Assembly: GCF_001949145.1 (NCBI RefSeq)
Contig: NW_019091406.1
Span: 1,235,311-1,297,310 of the forward strand
From: Acanthaster planci
Taxonomy: Eukaryota > Echinodermata > Asteroidea > Valvatida > Acanthasteridae
Length of the DNA stretch: 62,000 bases
Reading direction: 5' to 3'
A program made the position numbers and the translations under genes. The notes beneath the pieces are model-generated. The model was given only the letters and a program-made list of their open reading frames with translations, was not told the origin of the DNA and searched no databases. Positions 37,001-46,600 of the stretch are shown here, piece by piece; within the stretch, counting starts at the first letter, position 1; every line of letters begins with the position of its first letter.

Positions 37001-39403
37001 CAGATACGGTGGCTCCTCCAAGAGCCACCGTATTATAAGAAAATAAGAGTATTCTGTCTTACAGATGACTTATATTTTATAATAGGCCTACTGCTCTGCA
37101 GTGGTTTGCAATTGACTGTGAAAAGGTAATTTTATGCGCGAGGTGCATTGCAAAGGAGACATCCGTCGCAGCAGCTGTGGTAAATGACTTGATGTGCCCG
37201 AAGGGAAGGCTTCCCTGATCGATCAGCTCTTTGGCATGTCCGCCACTCAAAAGACAAGCCTAAGTGTACGTTCAAAATTTACATTTTCTGTCAAATCTGA
37301 ATGGAGCGCGCAAAGCTTGCGGGTTGCCGTTGATGATGGCTCTGAGACAGAATCTTGCAATACATCCCCACCAAATTTCAAAATGCTTTCTATCCTCATG
37401 TTTTCGAAGAGAGACAGAGAGATGGCATTTCTTAGTGTCACCGCAGTTGCAGCCATGTCGTTTCCTTGGTTCAGACGCCTCTAAGGAACTAGGCCAATAC
37501 TGCACATAATCGTGAGGAGGAATCAGACAAGTTCATTTTGTCAGCAGAAAACAAATGACGATGCCTGTTAATTAATGAGGTCAGTTACTTCGTACTAGAT
37601 GAGTCAGTCACATGACTATGATCTACCGGTAAGGGGTAGAGAGAGGGTTTGCAGACATGTTGCCTCGCACGGAATTGAAAACGCTAGCACGCAACGGTTC
37701 TATACCTCCCCGGAGAGCATTCTTCTTTAGGCATGAAAGAAAAGAATGGACACTATTATTGTATCCGAAAAATCACAAGTTGCCCCTTCCCCCAAATTGA
37801 AACATGCATATACGCCACGGAGGCATTCTTAACCTCTCTGGCACATCAGATATCTAACTGTGATATGTTTGTGAGGTGAAGGGTTCTCCTGCATCCGCAG
37901 TTCTTTTTTCTGGTCCTTTGGTAGAAAAAGGGTGGGATTTTGCTAGATGGAGGGTCGCTCCATAGGTTCACTCATGATTTCTATTTTTTTTAAGATATTC
38001 GACCTTTTAAAGGTGACAAAATGTAGTCAAGTTCCAATGTCGGCGGCAGGAGCGGTTCTAGAGCCTTTTTTGCGGGGGGCGGGTGAAGGGGTTAGACACT
38101 TCACACATGACGACGTCACCTTTTGACTTGTGCTACTGTTTTGTTTTTGTTTTTTTTTCCATTTTAAGGGGGGGCAACCCCCCCCCCACGGAACCGCGCC
38201 TGGTGGGCAGCCCGGGTCCTGCGTCCCTACAGGTGCGTCACTGTATGCAGGGGTGCATTTCTGAAATATTATTTTATGCACGCATGCGTTCCCCGTCGTC
38301 TTGCGTTTTAGTGCGAAGTCAGTGAATCTGTGTTTCCCCCGACGATCTCCAGATCAGTCTTTAATGTTTAAAAGTTATTTTAAAACATTGGTTTTGCATT
38401 TTACAAATTCTCAGGTAAGGTGTACAGCGCCAAGGCTTGGAAAATGAAAGAAAAAACCCACAAAAACAGAGCATGAATAGTCCGATATGGAAGAGTAATA
38501 TCGAAGTGTCGGCACCAATGTGTCGATTTACGAACTGAATATTACTATACTTTTGTTGTTAGTTCTCGCTTCCGTTATGTAATATCCTTTAAAGAGACAC
38601 ATCATTCTACATCGTACGAGACACACATCGATATCTTCAATATCTCCTCTAGGACAGAAAATATCATTACCACTAATCTCTGAGCGGCCACAGCAATGAA
38701 TCTTCATCGTGCGCGTAGGAAACACCTTTTGTTTCTCCCCTGCGCAAGACTTCAATTCCATTCGAAATTTTAGGCATGTTCGTAATGGTTGAAGTCCAAT
38801 ATTCATCCTACATTTTTTCGCGTGATATTAGAAAATATATTTTGTAAGAAAACCTTCATTGTCACGAACTATTAGGAATCATTGTTTTCAAAATCAGATG
38901 CTCGAATGATATGCCATTAAAGGTAAAATGTTCTTGTGCAGATAATAACTGCTACTGTAATTAAAATTCCACGAGGCGCGATGTCTGTTTTATTATTCCA
39001 TACATGTATTTAATTCCACGTCTATTCAAAAACTTAACAGGCAAACTAAGGCGGATGTAAATCTATGCAATACATTACACCCAAGCATAAATTTATATAC
39101 AAGGTAAATCTAACGCAGGTTTATTAGCAGAATTGCTGTCAGTCCCTCATTACTTATTTTGTACAGCATGAATACGTGGGAAAGCTATTATATACGCCTG
39201 CACAGATTTCAACTACCTAGCAACAACATGGTGAATGGGACATTAAGAATAAATCGTAACGATTCGAATGTCACGAAACTTAATCATGAGCGGAAAAATG
39301 ACTATGACGGAACGGACCCGAAATGAGGCTTACTTTTCTGTTTGACATAAGAAGATGGCGAATACACAACAGCGGTGTGTTTCCGAGACACTGCACGAGG
39401 CAT
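21810..39403 (-). CDS. Transmembrane CH-domain/filamin-repeat protein (filamin family, jitterbug-like)
   Basis: Exons on the - strand: 39334-39403 (start), 38618-38648 (tentative microexon), 32649-32851, 31400-31627, 29514-29743, 26056-29121 and 21810-22022 (stop TAG). Phases join exactly and total 1347 codons including the stop. Domain order: short N-terminus; an unrecognised segment (about residues 34-101); a hydrophobic helix at about 118-140 flanked by Arg/Lys; one CH domain at about 181-281; a filamin immunoglobulin-like repeat at about 312-435; a long Ser/Thr/charged low-complexity stretch; and a second filamin repeat at about 1258-1346. Filamins link actin to membranes and CH domains bind actin, but a single filamin-CH2-like domain alone often binds weakly. 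The basic cluster KPRRQVRKR after the helix suggests a cytoplasmic C-terminus. Classical filamins have two CH domains, 24 repeats and no membrane helix, so this is a divergent architecture. Conserved exons are firm; the first two are less certain. No established symbol is assigned. Confidence 0.8.
22023..26055 (-). other. 4-kb intron inside filamin repeat 2
   Basis: This is a phase-0 intron between NNFQ and VRT. The joined peptide is an uninterrupted filamin consensus, so no exon is missing. No nested gene or transposase was recognised; the content is AT-rich unique sequence with short poly-C runs. Confidence 0.7.
26056..29121 (-). CDS. 3066-nt exon: end of CH domain, filamin repeat 1, long disordered region
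   Basis: Open for 1022 codons with acceptor TTTTCAG before CCAATGACACC and donor CAG|GTGAGG. It starts with the last helix of the CH domain (TPEEMADCKRINEVKMMQYL), then filamin repeat 1, ending in the typical SYQVAITWGGEHIKNSPF. The next roughly 820 residues are Ser-, Thr-, Arg- and Glu-rich with no predicted fold by eye; they include a basic stretch RRKVIRRIIKGAGG and many Ser runs (SSMCSSMVSSM, SSSSSVASAS). Such sequence is typical of phosphorylated scaffold linkers. The exon ends inside filamin repeat 2. Shorter + strand frames across it are shadows. Confidence 0.95.
29514..29743 (-). CDS. Exon encoding most of the CH domain
   Basis: 76 complete codons between acceptor CACCAATCAG and donor GAG|GTAGGA. 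The sequence NQKRLLRWVKEQ..., then SSQWCDGIELCVLINTVVQG and NCRLAMRLVQRNLGI, matches the helices of a filamin-type CH2 domain (usual form KQRLLGWIQ... W..G..L..L). Upstream phase 1 joins the membrane-helix exon, giving STESANQKRLL. Confidence 0.92.
29930..31130. repeat. Diverged ~666-bp tandem repeat carrying TGACGTCA palindromes
   Basis: The block starting GATGACGTCAT at about 30135 recurs at about 30801 with the same order of sub-words over some 350 bp (CATCAGGGTCTTTGTT, AAAGTTACC, GTACAAA, CAATGGGC, TTTCTCTTTCGTTCT, GGACTACTC). Partial copies also begin near 29964 and 30552. Full TGACGTCA occurs at 29967, 29978, 30138 and 30804; the 30552 copy has CGACGTCA. TGACGTCA is the CREB/ATF site. 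The repeat is inside the intron between the CH and membrane-helix exons. No coding capacity. Confidence 0.75.
31400..31627 (-). CDS. Exon encoding the transmembrane helix
   Basis: Between acceptor TTTCTTTGCAG and donor ACAG|GTAAAC lie 2 nt, 75 codons and 1 nt, phases that fit the exons on both sides. The peptide runs SRAARSAFSLLRRAS, then a hydrophobic stretch ITLGAFIVWLFSLIAYLNVL, then SRCMKPRRQVRKRS. The length (about 23 apolar residues) suits one membrane pass; the stronger positive charge on the C-terminal side predicts that side in the cytosol. Confidence 0.85.
32649..32851 (-). CDS. Exon of the N-terminal region, unrecognised domain
   Basis: Acceptor TTTTATCGCAG, donor AATG|GTGAGA; 67 codons with 1 nt at each end, in phase with the membrane-helix exon. 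The peptide PFIRFFEVDASHKWLSESVG continues with LSPARLSLDAELMNTMGG and ends PNPEDWRTN. Third-position GC is high, unlike the flanks, which supports coding. I do not recognise the domain. A transposon end lies only about 20 bp upstream of the acceptor. Confidence 0.7.
32873..34291. mobile_element. Foldback DNA element with long inverted repeats, TA target
   Basis: The sequence from 32873 (CGGAAGCCCGTTAGTGCC) to about 33150 is matched in inverse by about 34100-34291 (ending AACGGGATTCCG). Shared blocks include GAACTAT, TTATTGCGAAATAAC, GACATTTGGGGCAC and ATACTCTCGCTGACC. Both ends abut TA. Inside the left arm GCGAAATAACGC is repeated four times. A nested inverted pair (GGAGGACGAAAAGTGGCCAT near 33305, inverse near 33975; GGGTCGTGAACCT near 33617, inverse near 33914) gives further hairpins. 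No transposase ORF. Confidence 0.8.
36124..36137. promoter_or_regulatory. X-box (RFX) motif
   Basis: GTTGCTATGGGAAC fits the RFX consensus GTTNCYATGGNAAC at all positions. It is in the first large intron of the filamin-like gene and about 7.5 kb upstream of DNAH6, so its target is uncertain. Confidence 0.4.
37004..37033. repeat. 12-bp perfect stem hairpin
   Basis: ATACGGTGGCTC and GAGCCACCGTAT flank a 6-nt loop. It lies in an intron; no function is visible. Confidence 0.8.
38618..38648 (-). CDS. Tentative microexon 2 of the filamin-like gene
   Basis: The first exon ends with one spare base and the third starts with one, so an exon of 2+3n+2 nt is required. After the strong acceptor TTTTCTGTCCTAG a 31-nt exon (donor GTACGA) or a 22-nt exon (donor GTGTGT, low end 38627) satisfies the phase and gives KKEILKIS... 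joined to PFIRFFEV. No better candidate was seen, but a chance fit is possible. Confidence 0.3.
39334..39403 (-). CDS. Putative first coding exon of the filamin-like gene
   Basis: The - strand ATG at 39403 lies in the optimal context GCCACCATGC, and 23 codons (MPRAVSRKHTAVVYSPSSYV...) end at the good donor AAAA|GTAAGC. There is no other gene on this strand for the exon to belong to. Linkage to the downstream exons depends on the tentative microexon. Confidence 0.5.
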
Positions 39404-41421
39404 GGTGGCTGAGGAGATACCGGTGACATCGACACAAGGTAGAGTCTGAAGGGAAAGAAATCTCTTGCCGTCAGTGCAATACGCTGAACAAACGAATTCA
39501 AGATTTTGTTCCGAGCAGACGGAAAATGGTCGGCAAATCTCCAGTCTTGTGTGAGGCTTTCTTCCTCGGCGATGTCCGTCTTTTTTTCCCTGATGATGCG
39601 GTGCACTCCGCGCCGGTGGTGGCCTCCCTATGATGAGTCAGTTTATTGTTAAGAATCTTTCCCCCTCTTTCCTGTATTAACCCAATGTGCTTGTCTGCGC
39701 TGCGGTCCCGCTCAGGAGAGTTGGATAATAATGAGACATGCGCTACGCATGCGGAGATCACTAATGATGCAGGCCGTCGCAGCCTAAGCAAACCGAGGCC
39801 AACCTCGCGTATGCCATTGGCAAGCCGAATATAACGGGCTAGATGTGCTGTGTATTGTATAGTTTTTTTATTAAAGAGTTCATTTGGGAATTTACTTCTG
39901 CTCTTAATATCAGAAAACAATATGATTTCTCTCTTTGGTTAATCTCGATAAAATTCCACTTTTTTAAAAGTGCACATGTAGGCCCTAGGCCTATGTGAAC
40001 TTCCACACTTTTCTTGCCAATGACAAAATGAAGGCCTGTTGCTGTGATGTCATTCTAGGAAGACAAATGGTTCAATATGCAATTCCAAAAATTGCTCTCT
40101 GAAAATATCTGTGAGAATATATTGGTTACCAGCCTATTGTCAAGAGCCGAAACGACAATTAATCACCGATTTTACAATCGGCAAAAAAAACAAAATAAAA
40201 CTTCGGCAAAATACCTCGGGTGACATCACGAGATGCAAATGCACTAGCTAAAAATCTTTTAAAGGCATCAATACCCACAAAATGGCACAACAAAAATTGA
40301 CAATCTGGATTAATGGAGCAAAAGGGAGCATTTACAAGAGCTGCACTAAAACCACATTGCACGTGTCCACATCCAGTAATGTTGGTGTGTGGTTTCGCAT
40401 TCATGAGTCCTCAGTGTCGAACTTTTTTTTTCCTTGGGGGGGGGTGTGACCTGATCCTTTTCATTTGGGTTGGCCTGCGTTTAGGCATGCTTATTACTGC
40501 CTGTTTATGTTAAACGCTTCCATAGTGATCAACAGGGTGTTACACCAGTGCAGACAAAAAGTAGAGCCCCCGTGCCATCATGTGTGAAGATCATGAATAA
40601 CCACCGCTCCTTAAATATAACCGCATGTCCAAATAGCCCACATTGTCTCTCTCAGTAGGATTTGACTGATGCAGTGGTTAAAAATGGGTCTTCTTTCATT
40701 TTGTGTATGTGTGTGTGTGAGTGTGCTTGTTACGAGGACGCTAAAGTTTTCGATTTTTTTTTCTCTCTCTTAATGTTTCCATGGCAATGAACAGACGCCA
40801 TTCATAAATCAGCGTTTCAAGGAATGGATGGGAAATTATTCATATTCCAGTTTGACTGGCTACAAAATAAGCACATAAGCATTACAGTTCTTCGCATAAC
40901 CTCAACCCGGTGGCATTATCGTTTAAATCACAGACGCTGACGACGCCTAAATTACTTTTCAAAACACAACTTCAATAATTTTCGTCGCTAATACATGTAA
41001 AGTTTAAACTCAATTTTACAGTAATAATAAACAAAATAGGAGGAGTAAGTCCCAGTCGATGATAAAGGAACGAATCAGTTTTGAAACTGGAGTCTTTCAC
41101 CGTGAGACAGATTTTTGAGGGGGGCTCAAATAGTTGTGGCCCCCACCAGAAACTCTATTTTAAATTGGAGGATTGGATACATGTTTTCATTCTTGATAAA
41201 TATTTTCTATTACAAAGACCGCATGTATGTTCTTTTTAAGCTGTGATCGACCCTAAAATATGCTCAAAGATTCCAGTGTATAACTGATCAATAATAATTT
41301 GGTCGCTTCTTTGACATCCGGTTCAAAAAACAACACTGCAATTTTCAACTGTCAATCCTGTTCGCTTTTGAATGAATTCTTTATGATTGCGCACGAAATT
41401 TATGGCTATGGCTAGAAATAT
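39404..41421. other. Intergenic region between divergent filamin-like gene and DNAH6
   Basis: The two genes are transcribed away from each other. No exon was recognised here. The stretch includes a (GT)n run near 40706-40728 and an RFX-like motif at 40775. Confidence 0.5.
40775..40788. promoter_or_regulatory. Candidate X-box upstream of DNAH6
   Basis: GTTTCCATGGCAAT differs from the ideal RFX site GTTTCCATGGCAAC at the last base only. It is 2.9 kb upstream of the DNAH6 start codon; the transcription start is unknown. RFX factors are established activators of ciliary and axonemal genes. Confidence 0.4.
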
Positions 41422-41620
41422 ATATCAAATCAGTGCTCTGAAATATGTGATTGCCCATTACATATTTCAGAGCACATTGCATAAGTGCTACTCGATCTTT
41501 ATGTAGTGATAAATTAGATAAGGAATTATTTTACAGCTGTGGGGAATTGACGAAGCTGTGTTACGCTCATATTTCAGAGCATATTGTGGTAATCACATAT
41601 TCAGAGCACTGATTTGATAT
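41422..41620. mobile_element. Small foldback element with nested hairpin
   Basis: ATATCAAATCAGTGCTCTGA... (41422-41452) is repeated in inverse at 41591-41620. A second exact 16-bp inverted copy, GTGCTCTGAAATATGT at 41433-41448 against 41460-41475, makes an inner hairpin. CATATTTCAGAGCA occurs a further time near 41569. About 200 bp, non-coding. Confidence 0.7.
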
Positions 41621-42028
41621 TATATTCTTGTCGATATTCTGATCACGGTGCTACGCAGCCCTTCGTATTTCTCTGAGCAGCAGTGAGTAAACCCAGGCGC
41701 AGCCTGAAGTCAACAAGTGGTCATAATGTATATGTGATCCACCATGGGTATCAGCGAAACTCTTTCAGAGACTACTGCAAGTATTGCAAACCGATGATGG
41801 TTACCAACGAAGCTCCGTTGCCTGGGAGCTCCAGGGGTAAATCAACATGGCGGCCATCGGAAGAATGTCGTATTCCAGTTGTCAGCTAAAAGTGTTTAAA
41901 TATGTAACGACTAATCCATAAAAAACCCATTTAAACATCAAAAGTAAGTGCTACTCTTTATGTAGTGATAAATTAGGGAAGGAATTATTTTACAGCTGTA
42001 GGGAATTGACGAAGTTGTGTGTTACGCT
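41483..42028. repeat. ~83-bp direct repeat, copies 462 bp apart
   Basis: Positions 41483-41567 and 41947-42028 share TATGTAGTGATAAATTAG, GGAATTATTTTACAGCTGT, GGGAATTGACGAAG and GTGTTACGCT with few differences. The first copy overlaps the foldback element at 41422-41620. The pattern suggests either that the element inserted into a pre-existing duplication or that a local segment including it was duplicated. Confidence 0.8.
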
Positions 42029-42612
42029 TTCGTGCTCCGCTGTTTGTCATTAACCAACATGCAACATGACCAACGTCAACGGTGAAGCGTGCGCATCTAT
42101 GGTCTATTCGTTTGGTACACAGGTATGACGGGGTGGCTTGACAAATGAAAGGAGTCGACCATGATGTTGAATTGCGTAGGATTTGTCATTTTTTTCTAAG
42201 AAGTAGGCGTTTTCTGAAATTATAAAAAAATACAAGATTTGGTCAGAATATGCAGGATATTGATATACATGTATGATGTAGGCCTAGGCCCTATCCTTGA
42301 CATGTTTGAGGATGCATTTTTTTATAGGCCTAGGCCTAAGTTCTTTTGATTTTAACTTTTGTGTGGTACTGTCAGGGCCTACTCATAATTAATGTTTAAA
42401 ATTTATGTTTCTTTCGAGTATAAACTGTCCAAATCCCTATGGCGTACTGTGTGTGTGTATGAACTGTGGAAGAACAGTTTGACATGTCTGATTGTATTTT
42501 TCCCCTTGTACAGTACATGTAATGATGTAGCCTATTAGTATTAGGTCAATCCTAACATTTTGATTGCACCACACAGTGCTGATGTAATATAAGGGAGCAC
42601 TTCTCTTTACTG

Positions 42613-42627
42613 TGTTTACTTGTTTAC
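42613..42627. promoter_or_regulatory. Paired FOX-type sites upstream of DNAH6
   Basis: TGTTTAC occurs twice, at 42613-42619 and 42621-42627 (GTAAACA on the other strand), about 1.06 kb before the DNAH6 start codon. This is the core forkhead site, shared by FOXJ1, a master regulator of motile cilia. Seven-base matches are common, so the pairing is the only distinguishing point. Confidence 0.35.
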
Positions 42628-42649
42628 GTAATCTGAAAGTTAATTTATT

Positions 42650-43612
42650 GGCGAAGCTTTTGAGTCAACTCATACATGTACCTTGGCCAACTTATTCTTG
42701 TAGTTGACATAACGTCACTATACGGGCCTTTAACATGAAGCAAAGGGGAAAATTTACCATTTGTGGTATTCAATAATGAACAGAATTTCCAGATGTCCGA
42801 CCATGAGAATACTTCGGCCAGCTCATACATGTACCTTGGCCAGCTCGTACCCCAGATAACTCTCATACATATTAGACAACTTGTCCCTTCAGTGTAGACA
42901 ACTTGTACCTACCTTCCACAACAAGAGTGCTATTGAAATTCATTTTTATGTCACATGTATTTTCGTATTTAACTTCTTTGATCTGACATCTCCCAACAAT
43001 GAAGTTACTGTTTTAAACATTGTCTCCTGTTTGTTCTTCCCAGGTGTCTGATTTCTGGATCTAGTGGATATAAGAATCATTGATCTCTGAAACTCATGCA
43101 TGTTAGATGGTCCCTTTTTCTGATTATACGTATTTGTGGGTTTACGAAAATATGCAGGGAAACTCTTCTGCCAAAATGTATATTTTGAAGATACATTTGA
43201 ATACATGTTTTTCCATTCAAGAGTTTTTAAGAAAAGTTTTTTTTCTTTATCAATGATCTGTCCTTCAAAGTTCATTTTGCTTTCTATCTCTAGGGCAAGG
43301 GATGATGTACAAACACAAAAATATGTTTAAAAACTTTCTGTTTTCTTCCATGTGTCCCTTTTCAACTTTTTATGCTAAAGATTAAAACAGACATCATGGT
43401 TTTTAAACAGTTTTTTCAGGGTGGAAATCCTTATAGTAATTGGGATCCCTATATGAAATGGCACTTTATGTACACAAATTTGTATAATGATGGTATAAGT
43501 TGACTTGAGCATAGCATCACAAGTTGTCTTAATTGAGGGTACGACTTGGTCAAGGTACGAGTTGGTGTAACATTATTGAGAAGGAATGAGTTGTCCAAGG
43601 CAAGAGTTGGCC
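42650..43612. mobile_element. Element with inverted minisatellite arms
   Basis: The left part (42650-42910) carries repeats of the type GCCAACTCATACATGTACCT, GCCAGCTCGTACC and GACAACTTGTACC. The right part (43497-43612) carries them inverted (GGTACGAGTTGGTG, GAGTTGTCCAAGG, GAGTTGGCC). The centre is AT-rich and non-coding. The structure parallels 4908-6463, with arm units also built on CCAACTCG; exact ends were not found. It lies just upstream of the first DNAH6 exon. Confidence 0.5.
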
Positions 43613-43684
43613 TGCTTCCGAGTACAATTACATGTATAACATATTGTGTATTCTTTTTTTAGATCCGTCCAAGTGCAAGAAGCC

Positions 43685-46600
43685 ATGTCACAGCAAATGA
43701 ACAGCACAGCTGCCCACCAGCACAGTGCCAATGCAAGCCTGAATGGCAGCATGAATGGCCATTCCTTTGGGCTTCCGGGAGTCGACCAGGAGCAGCTCAA
43801 GAGCCGGCTGTACTCCTACGCTCCAAAACAGGTCCCGGAAAACACCAAGGCTCTTAAGTTCAAGCGGATAACTCCAGCGCAGAAAATTACAAGGTCAAAA
43901 CCCACAGCTACCAAGTTGGAACCACTGGTAAGTTTTTTTGTAGTCCAATTTTTAGGAAAAGATTTTGATGATTTTGTTTCATAACAAAAATGAACGGGGG
44001 TTGTTAAGATCACTGGGTAAACTTGTTTTATGTACACAATTATAATAAAATGATAGTCCTTATATACATGTAGCGCAGATAGATCAGAATTTTAATTCCT
44101 GAATGGGAACAATCCAATATGAAGAAAAGTTAGCAAAATCATAAAGAAATACCGTACTTTTATAAAAAGATCTGTGCCCAATAAGCTTTTGGTCAAAGAA
44201 TTGTCAGAGCAAATTTTAATCTTAACCCCCCATTCCATTGCAGCCTGGCCTAGCCAGGTTCCAGGAATGCAACCAGCCTGAGTATATCCGGCGAAAAGCT
44301 GCCGAGGAACAGGCAGCCAGGGGGCTGGTTGTGAGTAAATCCCTGGGGGAGCCGGATGAAAAGAAGCCCCGACGGCCTGGGTCTGTGGAACCACTGGAGA
44401 GACCCCCCAGCGCCACGCCCCTACCGGAGCTTCCGGATGAACTCAAGCAGAAACAGGTACTGATATCAAACTTGGGTGTGGATTTTCTTGTGTTATCCAA
44501 CACTCAAGCTTTTTTTAGGAAAAGAGACTAAGCGAAAAAATTGACAAGAAATGAGAAGTTGCAACCTGCAGAATGCTGCACCAGTTTTCTTGTTTGCGAA
44601 AAAAATTGGTCAGTTACTTCTAACTGCTCTGCATAGCTGCACACACAATACAGTTCCATTCAAATGGCTTTAATGGAACATTTGTCTTTTAAATAGACAT
44701 TTGAACCAAAGTGTGATCTGACAAGGTATCTTTTGTGGGGTTGTTCTGATTGATGTTTATATATATATATGTAGACATGATGAATGATATGTAATTGGAC
44801 AGTAAATAGAGCTTTGAATTCATTTATTTGCTGAGTCCAAACTCTGCCCGTCAGTGGGACCATTTCTATAGTTTCCATGGATGAGAATTTCATAACAGTC
44901 ATGGGGTAGAAATGGACTATGAGCAAGAGCTAGCTCAGGAGGTTTCAGGTCTTTTCCTGGCAATCATGCAAGGACTGTGGTATTGCACAGATGGTGAGCG
45001 TCATAATTTCCTCTAACCGCAGAGTTCTTTTGCCGGAGGACCCCTCCGATCCCCGACCCCACCCAAGGAGCCCAAGCCAGCCAGCCCCCGGCAGGGGCAT
45101 GCCCGGGCCACCACGGTCAACCTCCCAGTCTTACAGGGCCCGGAGGAGTTGGAAGGGCTGCGGGACATCAGCGAGATCATCCGCAATGTTAGGGAGAGAC
45201 CCAAGCTAGGATTCCTGTACATGTCCCCTGCAGTGCCCAAGGCCTCTGTGCTGTATCACCCATACAATCTGAAGTAAGTCACGAAAAGAAATCAAATGAT
45301 CATAAACAGGAAATAAGTGCCCCCGTTGGAATGCATCTTTTTTTTGTTTTTACTAAGGAATTCATTTGAAACAATAGAATATTTTAGCACAAACTTTAAT
45401 TTTGTTATAATCAGTTTTACATGTTCTGTCAGTGACTTTAACAAGTTGGCCTAGATTCTGTCAGTGGGATTGAAGACAATTTAGTTTAAAACATCCAAAA
45501 ACATAAATATAAGATACCTCATACAGATTACTAGTTCCATCCCATGGTGCCTAACTTGATACTGAAAGCTATGCTTGGTAGCATTGGTCATGGGAATGAT
45601 AGGCAGATATCATCAGGCCCTTAGGATGCTCCAAACTATTTGGTCAGACTTATCTCAATCAGAGACCTGAGCCAAAACTTGACCAAATCTGTCCCACACT
45701 GAATGTGACCAGAGACTATGACCTCATAGCACACACCTCCCCTGAACATCATATTGTCATTGAACTAAAATAAGAGCCGTTCTTCAACATCTGTGCTTTT
45801 ATATAACTTTTGTAGCAAGACTACCAAGCCCATTGCCAAAGGACCCCCAACCCCTTCGAGTAGCTGCCCCTCCCCCCATCTGCCTAAACCATAAGCATCA
45901 GATTATTTATTACTCTTGTGATGTGACCCCTTAGCTGGTAACTAGGCCATTGATAGCAAGTATAAGGAGTCACGTTCTTACTTATGGAGAGCTCAGATAA
46001 ATGCAAAAGGGGAAGCAAAATTTACTGGAACACCACAGCATGGTACGGAAAACTTCAAAGGCATACTTGGGAATATACATGTATTTTAAAATCTTAGTAT
46101 AGGAACCACTTTTACTGAGGTGTTGGAAAACATTTGTAATTACTAGTTAGTTAAGCAGTAAACATTGGATCTTGTCACAAGCATGCCTGCTGACTTGTGT
46201 AAATTGAACAATCCTCCATTTTCTGCAGATAACAGACAAAACAAAGAATTTAAAAAGTAATTAATTTCAGATGATTTCCTCAAATCTTTGGTTTTGAGTT
46301 ATTAAGATTTGCTACTCTGTGAAATCATACACGATACGTGAGACTTTGAAAGCATTCATGCTTGTGTAGAGACGTGGAAATATAAACCTGCAGACTAGAT
46401 ACATTCTTAACAAGTCTTACTTGAATCTGGAATATCAAATCTTAAACTGAAAGTCAAAAATCGCTCAGCAAACGTTTGTAAATACCCAGTATCAAGCATT
46501 CAGGCTCTAAACATAAAAATGAATATCTTTACATCAAAATTCAACTAAATCCTGTGTAAAAAAATAAAAAATGTCATCTTTCTAATTAAACTCCTACATT

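Noticed and set aside
37194-37484. 97-codon + strand frame
   Set aside because: No splice signals, no family similarity, and the opposite strand is also open.
41846-41890. CAACATGGCGGCC as a possible first exon
   Set aside because: The frame is short, ends without a usable donor, and does not connect in phase to DNAH6.
42074-42132. ATGACCAACGTCAACGG... followed by CACAG|GTATGA, a possible first coding exon of DNAH6
   Set aside because: The donor leaves phase 0 while the exon at 43663 needs two carried bases. It could be a 5' non-coding exon, but nothing shows it.
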